The notes under the pieces are model-generated. The model saw only the letters and a program-made list of their open reading frames with translations, was not told the origin of the DNA and made no database searches. Positions 38,886 through 53,238 of a DNA stretch of 64,000 nucleotides are shown here, one piece after another (the first letter of the stretch is position 1; every line of letters starts with the position of its first letter). Position numbers and translations under genes: made by a program. This DNA is from Micropterus salmoides (taxonomy: Eukaryota; Chordata; Actinopteri; Centrarchiformes; Centrarchidae). The stretch is taken from the NCBI RefSeq assembly GCF_014851395.1, contig NW_024044348.1, forward strand, positions 28,368,676 to 28,432,675, in the 5' to 3' direction.

Positions 38886-39270
38886 AGTAAGGAGGTGGTT
38901 GGGTTAGTCAGACACTGGACTTTCACCCAGACAACCAGTGTTCATGTCCCATGTGAAACAAATAATCAATATTGATTCTGTTTACCAACAGTAACTTACT
39001 TAACTTTACTTACAGAACTAACTACTTTTCCTAAACCTAAACAATTAGTTTTGTTTCCTAAACCTAATGAAACTGCAACCATTTCACCGTGTTGACCACA
39101 TGTTTTATTTTGAAAATCTAACTGGCTGTGAATATTTATTATTGCTAACTTGACCGTAGAGCCCTACATGTGCAAAAACGACGCTAAAGGTGCACCCACT
39201 GCGTTAAAATGCACCACCTGGGCGTCATGACCAAGCGTCCAAATGTGACGAGTTGAGAGTGAGAATAAAC
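38886..39270 (+). mobile_element. tRNA-Glu-derived SINE-like element
   Basis: The head (38890-38960) resembles a tRNA. It has GGTTAG at the A-box position, an anticodon-loop sequence CTTTCAC as in tRNA-Glu(UUC) flanked by a CTGG/CCAG stem, and a B-box-like GTTCATGTCCC about 38939. A body with repeated CCTAAACCTAA follows. I recognise the body as a dispersed fish repeat. The 3' end is uncertain. Confidence 0.55.
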
Positions 39271-40810
39271 AAAAGCGGCCACCTCCTCCTGAAAACTTAA
39301 GCCAATGCAGAAGGGCCTTAAACCTGCATTCTTTCTAAAGCTCAGCAGGCGGCGACTCCACTGGTAGTCCAAATGCACTAAACTCAATGGCAAAATGGCC
39401 CTACTTCTCATGTGATTTATTTCCTAAGTAAACACTTTACAAATCATTTTGTAAATTTTGGTCCCATTTAGAGGAAAACTGATGATAAAGTATGGTAACA
39501 CATGCTTTAGGGGATGGTTACCTTGTGATTGACAAGTCGCTTCCATGGCCATCTGTCAAACAGGATAGAGGCGACTCCTATAAACTGCACGGTGAACTTC
39601 TTTTTGGGGGCTGTCTGTATTTTCTTCAAGAACTTTGTGTTTTCAGTTCACATTTTCAAGTTTCCAATTTCCTCAAAAAATATCATATACCAATATGACG
39701 TCCATGCATGATGGTTGAACATATATTGACTTCATTTGCACTCACTGCATTTTACACCTTCTATTTAGAAACAGATAGACTTCAATTTAATCATCAAAAG
39801 TGGCAACTTAAGACAATCAGTTCTCTATTAACTCGCTCCGGCAAACTCTTGAGACGTTTATAGCTATTGTCAATAGTCATTGTGCAATTAAGCTGTTTGC
39901 ATTGATAGCCTGTTAGATGGCTTTCTACAGAGTCTTTATCAACTAATGCGGCTGTGCAGACTTTCATGGACTTATTGCACATGTCTAACTAACAATCGCT
40001 GTCCAGCAACTCGTTAACCGTCTATAACAAGTAACTAGTCATCTCCTCTGTATCCTTTTGTTTCCGCTTTCATTTTTCTTTCCACTCTGTCCTCCCATCT
40101 ACTATATTTTCTTAGCTTTTTGACCTTTCCTTTCTTATTCTGTCTCTTCCTATCCTTTCCTGTCTTTTCTTTCCTCTGATTCTTTCTGCTCCTGTCCTAT
40201 CTTGCATTATTTTTCTTTTTACTCGCCTTCTCTTCTATCCTCCTTTCTTTTCTCTTCTCTCCTCTCTGGGGTCCCATCCTAGAGGGGCCGCCCCCACCCA
40301 GACACAGATGGCCCCCAGATCAGATTTATCAAGGCCAGTAGAGCCCTCTGCAAAAGGTCACTCTCTTAAAAGCTGACCGATCAATGGTCCAACTCCTAAT
40401 ACCAACAGCCATGCTTTTTCGTCCGTTGTCTTTTTTTCTGTGTGTGTGTTTGACCATGAGTGTGTGTATCTATAAGTGTAGGTGTGTATGCTTTTATCCA
40501 TGCATGTACCTGTTTGTGTGTGTTTGTAGCTCTGAGGACCGAGACGAGGGCCCTGGGTGTTACTAATCGAAGGGCCGTCCCTCAGACAGTCCTCTAATGA
40601 CCTCTCCCACCTCTAATAGTGCAACCTTATTGAAGCTCTACTAAATATTTCAGCAAGTCATTAGCTCATTACACGTCATTATCTACAGCGTGTTCAGCCC
40701 GCCAGGATTAGCTCCGAGACTTTTAGCAACTTCTCTGTGGGAAATCAATAATCGGCAGACACTTTCAATCACTGGGATCATCTGTGTGTGGCTATCATAC
40801 ATTTGTGTAT

Positions 40811-40879
<69 letters not shown>

Positions 40880-41753
40880 CACACACACACGCACGCACAC
40901 ACACACACACACACACACACAGGAATAAATTGTGTTGATTTCATCTTGCGTGTGGGTTGCTCTCACAAATGCAGCATGTCTGTCCGACTTACAAATTTGC
41001 TGAATGAATGTTTAATTATTTCTTCTTTTTTTTTTTTGATTGACCTGGATAGAAACGCACAAGAACATTTACTGCACAAAATTATATTTCTTGGGGTGGC
41101 CATGAACCACAGTTTGAGTCTGGCTTTGTTGCACCTCCCTCATTTCCTATCATCTCTTTTGTCTTTAATAAAGTCATAAACATATGCTTAAAATACAAAA
41201 TTATATAGATTTTTCCCAGATATTACTGTTATCTTTCCTTTTTGGTTACTGGATAATTTTACCTGTTCAAGCTTCTAAAAATGACTAAATATTTGAGTTG
41301 ATTTAATCATAACCAAAATCCTTATATAACTGTTGCAAATGCCTCAATTCAAAAAACATTGGTTTACCACTGACATAAACTGGTCCATAATTGCTGGACA
41401 ATCCAATTACAGGAAAATTAATTTGAGTTTAACTAAATTTCAGTGATGTTTTCGTTGACAATTCAGGATCTTGTGCTAAATCAGATTTGTAAATTACTGA
41501 GAAGATGCTTTAATACTAAAATTACATTGTTAGCTTTTTTTTGTTTGGTGGAACATTAATCTGTTAGTTGCTTTGGGAATTTGTGGTCACTAAAAGAAGG
41601 TGATTATATTGGGGGAAAAAAATGCTTAATCCTCATATTCTGTTTTCAAAGACTATTCAGAGGTAGGATCCACATCTCCTGGAACAGCCTTCAGTATTAT
41701 AATCCCACTCTATGGAATCAGCTCGACAGACATTCAAAGATCTGTGATATGTT
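39271..41753. other. non-coding region
   Basis: No gene recognised. A pyrimidine-rich stretch is at 40040-40270, complex sequence at 40560-40790 includes an Onecut-like AATCAATA, and a large (CA)n tract is at 40811-40920. Confidence 0.5.
40811..40920. repeat. (CA)n microsatellite, 110 bp
   Basis: CA units with three CG interruptions (about 40872-40894). ORFs of alternating His-Thr or Cys-Val here are artefacts. Confidence 0.98.
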
Positions 41754-42037
41754 TTAAAGGAGCACGCCAGTGATTTAGTATTGCACTTCCATAAAGAGAG
41801 ACAAAATCAGAGCTGCAGAGGCCAAGATAGGCAGATCTTTTGTCCCTGGATCCTACATTACATCTAAATAGTGTCTTTCATTTGACCCTAAACACCCACC
41901 TCTTCTAAAGTCCAGCACACCTCAAGTTCATAATTGACATCATCAGGGTTATTATTTTGAACTTTAGATAGCTCTTTCATTATCCATTGTACAACAGATT
42001 TCAGATTATGTGCAAAATCTGTGAAGTGTCCCTTTAA
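41754..42037. mobile_element. 284-bp TTAA-flanked MITE
   Basis: Bounded by TTAA at 41754-41757 and 42034-42037, with inverted ends TTAAAGGAGCAC and GTGTCCCTTTAA. The TTAA target and the ends fit a piggyBac-type MITE. No ORF inside. Confidence 0.65.
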
Positions 42038-44340
42038 TTGCTACATAAATAGTTTACTCTGGCAAGCAGTAAATTTAGTAAATTATATTGAACATACTTA
42101 TGAAATACAAGTGAAATAGGAAAGGTTATGTAATGCTTATTCATTTCCTTAACCTTAAAGCTCTGATTTCTGTCTTTGGCCCCAGCAAGGTGGTTAAGAC
42201 GTGATTTCAATAAAGTAAAAAAAAAACATTTCTCATTTTGTAGGTTTTCTTGACGAATAGTGTAAAAAATGGAAATTAGAGCCATCACATCACCATTCAC
42301 TGTTTGCAGTGTTTACCAGGAGCCGTCCATTTTGCTTTAAAGGGTCATGGGCCAAGCGTGAGTACCTGGGCTCTAGTCTCTAAAAGGGTTTGTGTGTTGA
42401 ACCTGAGCGTGCCTGCTGCCTGGGAGGGAGGCGAGAGCTGTTTAAGGCAACCATGAAACCTCTTTGACACACTTTAGGAGTCACTTAACAATGGGCAGGG
42501 TGTGTGTGGTTAAGTGTGTGACTAATTTCCTTTAAAACAGTGTGCCACTGAGAGACTCAGGGCCAGAGGGAGGCGGAGCTGCGGCTTGTTAAGAAGGTCA
42601 GAGGTCGGCTCTTCTTGAATAGACCCAGAAATCCCTGATCAATTCCGCAAACACATAGACAAACAGAAACACGTACCTGCATATGAATGCATATACAAAT
42701 GCGCACACACACGAGAATCAGAGGAGTCTATTATAAGCTAATACATTTTTTATTTGGAGCCATGGTGCTGCATACCAAAGAGAAACAGATATAATTCTGT
42801 GGGGGCAGTGAATCGACAATCAGTCAACGACAAATGGGAAGCACAGCGCCTGTAAACCGGCTTAACAGTTACGACCTAAACAGCAGCTTTCTCTGCTCTG
42901 GCTTTGGCCTTAAACAACATTTCTGTGGGTCCATCTATCACCCTCTCCTCACCTCACTCTTGCCTGCTGCACCGAGACAGAAGAGGGGGGATGTTTGAAT
43001 CAGCTAAAAGTTTAAAAGCTTTATTATAAAGAGGAAATACAATTGCTCTCTTTCGTTGCTCATCTGTCTTCCCTCTGCTGTTGTCCGGGCTGTTCATTTG
43101 GACAGCAGCGGTATTACTCAGCAAAACAGCAAATCTCCTCGTCGGAGAAATTAATAAAGGAGATATGATCTAATCTGAGTTAAAGTGGAGGACCAATGGA
43201 GGGGAGCGCACTAAATTTATAAAATGTAATCAGATTTCAGTTACCTCACCATTAAAGTGTTTTCTTTGAGCAAAATGCTTCTGTCTCTAATGATAAGGAA
43301 TTAGTTTACTTTACAAAATGGCCTCAGCAATTATATTATGCTCACTTGCACAGACTTGTTTGAAAGTAGGATGATGTTGAATGATTTATTGAGTTTGATT
43401 CATCTTCAATTATGATTTCATGTACATATCTAATGACCACTTAACACAATATTCCAACACTTTATTCAAACTTAGGTGTTATAATACAAGTTCGGTAACA
43501 AATTTAAATTGTTATCATGTCAGAGAATATGGATTTTCTGTAATTAATGATAAATGAGCTGTGGATGTGTGGCGATATGATTGCTGCAGACAGAATTTAG
43601 TATCATGTTAATAATGAATCTGTCCTGAACATATTCATATTTTGTCATATTGTGTTTAAAATTACGACACCTTTTTACATCCTCCAAGCCAAACATCAAC
43701 ACATATCACATACAGCTATCTTACACTGTACAATATCTGTTTGGGTTTTTTGTCAGATTTTCCATCTTTCATTTTTTACACTGCCTATCTCTCTCTCTCT
43801 CCTCCTCTCATTTCTTCCCTCTCATCCCTCGTACTCATTTCAGTCCTGGGCCCATCCCAACATCCACCCCAACAATATTTCACATCCTGATTTATTTTGG
43901 TCCTGGAGTCATGTGACCCTAAATATTGTAACTGACCCTGGGCGTATTGATCTCCCTGTGTCGGCTAGCACTGGGACTTCCTGCCTTATAACGACCCTAT
44001 GAAACCCTCCACGATCTATCATTATCAACATAGTCATCATCATCATTTAGGAAAAAGAGCAATGCTTTGTAGAGGTGGGTACCTTTATGTGTGCACTGTG
44101 ATGGTATTTTTCTCCACATCATGCCTCTGCATTTGCATGCCTGAATCTACAGCAGCTGTTTTGTGTGTATGCTGTGACCACTGTGTGTGAGTGTGTGTCT
44201 GTGTGTGTTTACACTAATGATGCTATTTTGCCAGAGGAGAGAAGAAACCTCTGTCACCATCGTAATGAGGGGTATTTATATCAGTTACCTGGGAGTAAAC
44301 CATGCTGATCTCCTCCCCTCATGTCTCATTCCCACAAGAC

Positions 44341-44379
<39 letters not shown>

Positions 44380-44666
44380 AGTGTTGGTGTGACGGTGCTA
44401 GTTTGCATTTGTGAGTACAAAAACATCTGGAGTTAAAATACATGGCTGTGTGTCTAAGTGCACATAAATGGGTGAAGGTACAAGAAATGTACAGGATATC
44501 ATAGACACAGCACAAAATGGTGTGTGTGTATGTGCGAAGGAGGAGTGTGTAGAGGGTGGAAGACACAAAGAGGGTAAATTGAAAGGAAATGATGAGCGAT
44601 GAGTCTGTGTCGCACATTAGTGTTGTGCAGTTTTTTTTTCACCATGATTGTCTGATTCCTTGGACC

Positions 44667-44706
<40 letters not shown>

Positions 44707-44972
44707 CTTTGTGTAGCCTTAGGGTGCAATTTTTATTCTTATCTGTTAGTCCAGAAGTGTGACATGTCTAGAAGCGCCTTTAGAAATTTCTACATCTTTT
44801 GACCAGAGACCTTAAAAAAGTGTCAGTGTGTGTGTGCGCTTGGTTGGGGCAGTGCATGTATGTATGTGTGTATATATGAGTGTGTGTGTTGGGATAGTGG
44901 GGGGGGGGGGTGAGGCCGTATCCATGGTAACACCCCATCGCCACCCCCACTGGGTCCTAAAAGACAAAGCCT

Positions 44973-45023
<51 letters not shown>

Positions 45024-46624
45024 CACTACAGGGCCAGCTGAGCCAGATCAATATTTCTCCCCATTTAAAGAACAGAATTCAGAGAATGGCTTTTCAGCAC
45101 CCAGACTGCAGCCGTGCTTTAGACCTTGGGTTTTTACACTAAACACCCAATCTGCAAAGTGGCGAGGGTTTTTTGTAACAAACCCAAATAATTCCTGGCC
45201 TGAATCTTTTTCTTTTCTTTCTTTTTACTGTATTGATGGATCCGTTCAGCCCTGCTAAGACCTCTGTGTTGCTCTGTATCTTTGTCTGCCCCCCCCCGGT
45301 CTTTCTCTTTCTCTATTTTCCCTCCTTTACGTCTACCCTCTCTCTCAACCCTGTTTCCACTGTGTGAGTGACAGGGTCAGATTGCATCCCCGCTCTTTGT
45401 CCCACCCTGTGGCTGACCACAGCTCAGGTCCCTCTCTGGTCCCCTGGGGCGTCCGAGTCCATCTCTGTGGCTGAGGGGCTGGACTGGCCTTGGCCCAGTG
45501 GCCCTCCTGGAGGCTGAGGGGAGGGGGCGCTGAGGCGCTGTGGGTAAGGGGGGGTTCTTTGACTGCTGTCAGTGGGTGAAACAGAGGAGGGCTCCCTCTA
45601 GCACTGCTGAGCTGCAACAGCAGGGGAATAACCTAAAGAGAACAGTTTGTTCTAGTGCACACAAAGAAGAGCAAACGGTCTAATTATTCCTCCAATATAT
45701 AACATACCATACGCCAGCTAATAAATATAGGTGCATGAACATGCATGTAGGACATGCATACAGGCTCGCAGTCAAACTCTCAGACACACATAAATGCACA
45801 AACACCCATTTAGAATCGCCCAAGGCTGATTGGTGCATCCTGTTTCTGAAACAGCCATGGGAGGTTTCCGAGGCCTCTCTGGTTCGATATCTTGACAGCC
45901 TCAGTGCGTGTGTGAGCATTGTGAGCGTTGGTGTTTCATTAAACACATCCCACGTAGCGGTCTGTCACTCTCCTCTTCCAAATGGAATAATTCATTGTTC
46001 CTTGATTTTGTTTGTTCGGAGTCTTCGCAGGCATGAGCCTTTCGGTCCTTTGCCATCGCCGTTGAGACCGTGATCTGATTTAGGAAACTGATAATTGATT
46101 TCATCAGGCAACGAGGCTGTGGGCCACTCGGAGCAGAGAGGGAGAGATTGGAGGGGACTTTACCTGAGTGGGTCCATTTTCTACATAATCCTCCACAATC
46201 ATCCTCCCGTCATCACTATGCTACTGGAGAGCATGTGTGACACATTGAAGATTACTGTGCAATGCTCTCATTAGATGTTACCACTCAGTGACCTGTCAAG
46301 TGCTCTTGAACAAAGCTCCAGCAGCCTGTGGTGGCACTAATGAGAGAACGGTGCATAGGTGGAGTGAAGAGAAAGTCAATCCCACACTGCGGTGAGACAT
46401 ACTACACTTTTAAAAAAGGATGATCCAATTTTTAACATGTCACTGCAATTTGACACAACACACTTAAAAGGATAAAGACCTGGTAACAGCCTGACAACAC
46501 ATGTTGCTTTCCACACTATAATCACACTCAGTCTACGAAATAACATACACATCTAATAAATACAACTTCACAAAATGTCATCATACCTTCCAGCAATTTT
46601 ATAAACTTACTTTTTTAGTTTTAA
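42038..46624. other. non-coding region with microsatellites
   Basis: No gene recognised. TG tracts at 44343-44377 and 44671-44700, CA tract at 44977-45020; AT-rich complex sequence at 43130-43640 with many TAAT cores. ORFs are short or repeat-derived. Confidence 0.5.
44977..45020. repeat. (CA)n microsatellite
   Basis: About 22 CA units. Confidence 0.98.
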
Positions 46625-46740
46625 GGACACCGGAGTCTATCCCAGCATGCATCAGGCGCGTACGGTATTCCATGGACCGGTTGCCAGTCCATCAAACAAA
46701 CAGACACATTTACAGCTACAGAGGAAACCCACACAAAGAG
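46625..46740 (+). mobile_element. LINE-tail-like fish repeat, fragment 1
   Basis: Contains GGAGTCTATCCCAGCATGCA, CAGGCGCGTACGG, and GGTTGCCAGTCCATC, the order found in a common fish LINE/SINE 3' tail (GAGCC.ATCCCAGC...GGGCG...GTCGCCAGTCCATCGCAGG). Diverged and truncated; the exact family is not identified. Confidence 0.5.
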
Positions 46741-47299
46741 AGAACTTTCAAAAATCTATCTTTTGAGTTATCACTCGCCCTCCGTAGGCTGGAGAGGTGG
46801 CTGAATGGCTGCTGTTGAATGGATTTGAGCTCACAAGTTTTTGTGGTGGAAAAGAATCAAAACATCCACTGAAACACACAGGAATCCACTTTTCCACCAT
46901 CCATCCATATACTCGGTATGATCCACTTTTTTTATTATGCTTGTCTGCTGTGAGCCACATTTTAAGCCTATAGGGGGTTGGGGAGTGTTTGTTATTCACC
47001 GAAAGAAGGAGTTTCATGTGCAACATAACGTAACCATCAGGGCTGCAGACTCCTTGCTATTCTATTTTCTGCATTGCTTTTGGTGTATTTGACAAGGATA
47101 ATAATCTTTATTCTCACAAGGGAAAACCGGCAATTAACTTTTTTTGTTGACTATAAAAGAAAAAAAGGGTGCTTTGTTGTTACTGGGAAATATAGTAAGA
47201 GGGTATTTATTACAGTAAGAGGGTATTTAGTACTAAAGCAAAACATCACGTGATGGCTACTACAAATGTAGCTGTCCTTGTGACAATAATGACATTTTC

Positions 47300-47440
47300 A
47301 TCCATCCATACATTCATCCATCCATTGTGAACTGCTTATCCTGCGTACAGGGTCGCGGGGGGCTGGAGCCAATCCCAGCTGGCATTGGGCGAAAGGTGGG
47401 GTAGAAACAGGACTGGTCACCAGTCCATCGCAGGTGATAT
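47300..47440 (+). mobile_element. LINE-tail-like fish repeat, fragment 2
   Basis: Contains a (CATC)n start, then AGGGTCGCGGGGGGCTGGAG, CCAATCCCAGCTGGCATTGG and CACCAGTCCATCGCAGG. Same family and orientation as 46625-46740, less decayed. Only the 3' part is present. Confidence 0.6.
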
Positions 47441-50400
47441 TTTCAAATCAATGAATTAATTAATCAATCCAGTCCAACGCTTTGGATCGGTATCAGCGAT
47501 GTCATGACGGTGATCCACATTAAATACATTCATTGAGTCACAACAGCTCTGTTTTTAGTGCCACGGCAATCACTTGTTTAATGTGTGTTACCTTACATAA
47601 AAAGCATTCTAAAAAGTTCCACACAGAGAGAATGAAGAATTTAAATTTGGGAAAAACAGAACTTAGGAATCACCAGAGTATCTCACACTACCAGTGGTCT
47701 CCGGTATGTGCATCCCTAGTTCAAACTCATTAACCTATGGGCTTGTGTCATTGTATAAATGTTATAAACCAGTGAGCAGGACTGTTTTATTACAATATTG
47801 GATTTACAGGTTTTTTTCAATAAAGCACCCTGATTTGTCATATATTTAATTCATTTGATTAGCCAAAAACAGAGATTCCCATCTGGTTATAATATCTTTG
47901 AATTTGGTTTAACTGAATTTTGAGAACATTTAACTAATATAACATCATATATATCATCATCATGATATAAAAGAGAGGTGACTGTAACCCATCATGGCTT
48001 GGACTATGTCGCAGACAGACAAGAACCATTCAAAGATATAACATCTGTACTGGTTATTCACTGGTTATTAGATTTCATATCGCTTTATTTCATTCTTGTA
48101 ACAAACACAACCTTTTATGGTTTGATACAGCATCGTCCTTCCACGAGTAATGGATCAACAGTGCGTGAATGCAGTCCACAAATGTCACTGAGTGCATGCC
48201 TCCTTCATTCTGCCTGTGACCTGTTAGAGTGCAGCGTCTCTGAGCTATTTGCGCCGGTGCTTCTTCCATCAGCAGCGACCAAGGTTTTCTGCTGAAGGGA
48301 CGAGCCAAGATATACAGACCGGGCAGACGCAGCCATATTTCAGATTGGAGAGGGAGACGTGTGCACTCTCACACACCAAGGCACACATGGACATGTTTAT
48401 CAGCGCACACACAAAGGTAGAGGAGGGAGGGAGGTGGTGGTGAAGTGGCAGGCTAAGGGGAGTGAGGTGGGGCCAGGGGTTGTGTGACAGGCGGACAGGG
48501 ACACGCTGTTGGTTGTGTGTGTCACGAGTAGGGATGATTCGTGTGTGTGTGTGTTTGTGTGTGTGTGTGTTAGTGCTGGGCACGTGGGCGTGCTTGGCGG
48601 TGACACAGACACCTTGAGGTGTGGCAGACATCCACCAGCTATCTGTGAATAATGTGTGCTGGAGGAGGAAAGGCAAAACCTAGAGAAAACTTATGACCAC
48701 TATGGCTTCACCTTTGGCAATATCATGTGTTGTAGGCTTAATTATAATGTTTATTCGACAGTCTTCTTACTTAAAATGTGGTCCATGGACTCCACGCATA
48801 CTGTTCTGTTTGAGTAACCTTTCAGGAACATTGTTCAACCGGTAGAAATTTTTATTCACTGGCCATGATTCAAATGTCCATTAAAAAGTCCACATTTCAC
48901 AGAAAAAAAAGACAGTCCATGAACTCTCTGTAGACTTTGAAAAAGAGTTGGGTTGAAGGACACACCCAGGGCATGGTATAAGAGATCCTCCATCTTTGAA
49001 AATGGAAGAAGTTTGAAACCCCAGAGATGTGACACCAAGACTCTTTGTACACGTGTCTCTGTATGAGTTTGGCTGGAGAAAGAAGAACCTTACTGAGAGT
49101 CATGACAATAACAGCCGACTGGCTCTCTGACAGGGCTTCAGAGTTGCTCTGTTGAGGTGGAGGAAGCTGAAGCGCTCTCATCTGTCTAGCCTTGAGGGTA
49201 GAGTGGTGAAGGAGAAGGCACTCCTGAGCAGAAGTAAAATTAAATGTTAAATACCTAGGATGTAGGGCTTTTCTGTGTGGAAATAAATAGTCCCATATAC
49301 ATTATTGTCTGTATATTTTCTGCTGTGTATCAGAAGGGAGTTACAAAACTCAATTTCACTCTATAACTTGTTATATTGTGACAATAAACCTACCTATCTA
49401 TATACCTGTTGGAATTAAGTATGCTTGAAACAAATGTTTTGTGACAAGTCGTCTGACCATCCAACCAAGTCTAGATGAGGGGGGGGGGGGACAAACACAC
49501 ACGCCATCAATCATATGAATAGTGATAACAGTGCACATTTTTGGACAGTCTCTCCTAAAAGACATCCACGATGTCTCTGTGAATAGGGAATGAAAAAAGG
49601 GAGCTTATTTTAAAGGAGAAACTCAAATCACACCTTCTCACCTCCCCACGCCTGGTCAATTGCTGTAGGAAGCGGCCATGGTGGTCGGATTTTCAGAATA
49701 ACTGGCAGATGCAGGGGCATTCTGGATGCACTTTCAATATTTGACAAGCCTTTCGTTTGAAGCAGGTTGATGCCTTTTGGCCCCTCTTAACAAGATTAAA
49801 AATATAAAATAGATGTTCAGTGTGTAGTTATTATTATTTTTTTTAATTTCCCATGTGTGACTTGTATGTTCACCGTAGCTTGTTAGTGTAATACATCTGT
49901 CAGTGTTTTATTAAAAGCCCTCTTTATTGTGTATCTACAGATGAATGTGGATAATTTTACATGGAATAGAGTAATGTGTGAGCAGAAATCAAAGCTGTCA
50001 TTTATTGGTCTAGTCCTGAAACAGGAAGCTGCAGAAGGTGCAGCAATACTTTACTGTTTTATGGTTCTCAAATAAAAACATGAATCATCTGGCTTTCTAA
50101 AGTGCAATGTCTAATAATACCAGAGTGACGGTTTCTGCCTGCGTCTGCACTCTTAAGGAATCATTGGTGTGTGTGTGTGTGTTTGTTTGTGCGCTTTATA
50201 TGTGTTTGTGTGTGAAAAAGAGACACAAATAGATTGAGTATGTGAGTGAGTTAAGGTAAAGCGAGAAGAAAAAAAGAGTGAAAAAGAAACTTGTAGCCTG
50301 CATGTGTGTGTGTATTCCTGCCAAGGTGTGTGTTGTTGCCTATCCGTAGATGCTGGCTGATTAAAGTGCATCCGTGTTGAGCAGGGAGGATGACTTCTAC

Positions 50401-52614
50401 AGATACAGGAGGCATCACGCAAACTAGATTTACACGCAGAGAGACTCTACAGTTGAGGGCTAGGTGTCATTCCTTTCAATATATCATACAAACCTCTGGT
50501 TTTACTCTTGTTGTTTCACTTTAGGTAAAAGCATCAGCTGAATGCCTGAAATCTAAATGTATGCTGCTTGTATAATATACAAAAATATATATAATAAAAA
50601 GACCAGAGCAGCTAACTATGTGTTTTTCCTTTAGAAAGCTAGACACTTTAATGCATGAAAATCCAATTAGGGTGCTTGTTTCCTGAGATGGAGCTATCGC
50701 GCTGTCTGGCACCAACAATCATACCAAGTTAAAAGTTGTCTGGGTCTCTCACTTAAATGTTTTAGGGGCCAGCATTTTGTCATGACTGCTATTATTTGCT
50801 TGTTTCTAAGCTTGACTATCTCACTCAAGCTTCAATGTCTGATGGCCTATTGGTTTAATTATTCTTGTTTGGAAACTTGTTAATTACAAATTCTACAATT
50901 TGAAATAAGTCAGATGCATATTTACCTGTATTTCTGTGTGTCTCTTTCTAACAGTGTGTGTTTCTGGTGTTTCTAACAGTGCCCCAAAAATTTGGAAATG
51001 AGCGTAACTTCCGATAATCTTACAATTATACAGCACAGCACCCGTCACTTGCTTACTCATGCTCCCCAGACTACATGCTGCCAGCCAGATGATCCAATGG
51101 CACGCCTAAATGGATCAGAACTTCCATTAATGATACACCAGTACTTTTCCTGCCTGACAAGTCAAACATTTTCCTCACACTGGTCTATGAGACTTTTTAA
51201 ATTTTATTAGACCTAACAGCTAATTTTTTTTTTTAAATACACAGACTTCTGATACACCATTAAGTGATCCTTTTATTACTCCCTATTTTGCCATAATTAC
51301 ATAGGGGTAAAAAGAGGGCTGTAAAAGTGAGTTAGTCCCTTAAACTAAGCTTAACTTGAACCTATTTATAACTTTAGCCCTAAAATCACATCTTAACCCT
51401 AAAAGAAGAAGTGAAAACTGACATAAATTTCCTCACAAAATCCTACATATTTGTTCTGCTGGATGTTCCTCTTCACAGACAGGGGAAGAGTCACTAACTG
51501 TCTGTCTGCCTCATCACCAGCCTTTCTCCGCTCATTTCTCTTCCATCTCCCATTCATCAGCCTCTCTCTCTATGTATGTCTCTCTCTCTCAGTCTCTCTC
51601 CGCTCCTCTCATCCTCCCACTCCACTGCTAAAACAATCATCAATTACCCTCATCCCTCTGTGTTATCCTTCTCTCTATCTCCCTCCACATTCCCAGCCCA
51701 TCCACCAAAGTGGTTCCTACTGGTTGGCTATGGGCCACCCAACCCCGTCCCTGTCAGTCACCCTGCTCCTGGTAGTTGTGCGGAGACCGACAGCTCCATG
51801 AGTAAATCAATAATAATCTTCAACCAGTGCAATCCTATACCTGAGGATATCCTTTAACACACCAACACCTCATCGTTTCATAAGTTCTGATTAGCATATT
51901 CAGTGAAGTAGTGCTGAAATGAGCAGGCTCGGGGGGAAAAAACTGAAGGTGAGCTGAGCTTGATGTGGACAAACAAGCTAAATGATGAAATCATGATCAT
52001 GAATGACAGGACATGTGCGCATGCTCTCAGGCACACGTGTGTATCTGTTAGTGCATGAACATACTCAAAAGAAACCCAAATACACACTCGTAGCCACACA
52101 TCGTCCTGTCCTGACTGTCAGAGGCTAAGGTCATCTCTTTTGATGTATGAGCTGACTCATATGACACCCTTCATATAACTTCAGCCTCTTTCCTCTCCAA
52201 GAACATTAACAGGAAGGGCTGAAGGACTGAAGGAGAAGATGCGATCTCTCTCTTGTCTCATAAAAAATAAACCGTAATAAAACATTATTCCTGGACCTTC
52301 TCGCCTTGAGCATATTTGTTCATTCTTTTATCCAAACTTTTCACTACTTTCCCATTGGATGCTTGTAATGCTGGGAATCTGTAGGAGTTTAATCAGATTC
52401 TCTGTTTGTCTCTATGTATATCATTCTGGGATATGAATGCTAGGTGTTTTGAATAAAATGAAACTAGTTGATTTTTCCACATCTGCAGCGACAGTCAGCT
52501 TACTGTAGCCCGAAATTCAACATATGAACCCTCAATGTATGCAACTGAATGGTTTTGTCAACAGACTTGTCTTTTTCATTTCAGGTTACTTTAAAAACTA
52601 AAACCAAACTTGCC
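47441..52614. other. non-coding region
   Basis: No gene recognised. Short TG tracts near 48540 and 50167, a G-run near 49481, and pyrimidine-rich sequence at 51530-51700. All ORFs are under 140 codons and lack recognisable motifs. Confidence 0.5.
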
Positions 52615-53238
52615 TTAAAGAGGTCATGTTATGCTATTTGGCCTTTTCCCTTTCCTTTATTGTGTTATATATCTTTTCTGTATATGTGATAGGTTTGCAC
52701 AGTGAAAAAGCCTAATGTCCCCCAAAAGGAGTTACCACCTCCCACAGAAAAAACTGATCCTGAACTGCCTGAAAAACAGCTCGATTGTAGTCCAGCCTTT
52801 CTTCTGTAACCTATCTGCGTCACTATGTAACTCGCGTCATAATGCTCGCCTAGAGGCTAATGTGGCATGCCCTCAAAAACACTGGTGGAGAAACACACTG
52901 AGTGGTCCAGTCTAGGTTGCGGAGCTGGTTCAGGAACATGTACAGCTGAACCGAAGCCGTGGTTAAATCTGAGCTTGTCAGGGCCCGCCCCCATACTCTG
53001 CTTCTGATTGGCTAGTAGTCCTTAACTAGGAACTGCGTGTGTGCAACTCCCAACAAAGATCAAATAGAAGTGAGATGCTTCACTCTATAGCTTGAACGTA
53101 GCGTTCAACACACAGGGTGAAAAAGAAGTGCTACAGTAATGTGCAGTAGGTACAGAAAATTAAACCATGTAAACCTATTTTAGTACAACTCCTACATAAA
53201 ATTATGAACCTGAAATAAGCATAATATGGGCAATTTAA
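52615..53238. mobile_element. 624-bp TTAA-flanked MITE (piggyBac-type)
   Basis: TTAA at 52615-52618 and 53235-53238. The termini are inverted: AGGTCATGTTATGCT on the left and AGCATAATATGGGCAATTTAA on the right. I recall the ends and body as a repeat family with many copies in fish. No transposase is encoded; it is non-autonomous. Confidence 0.75.
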
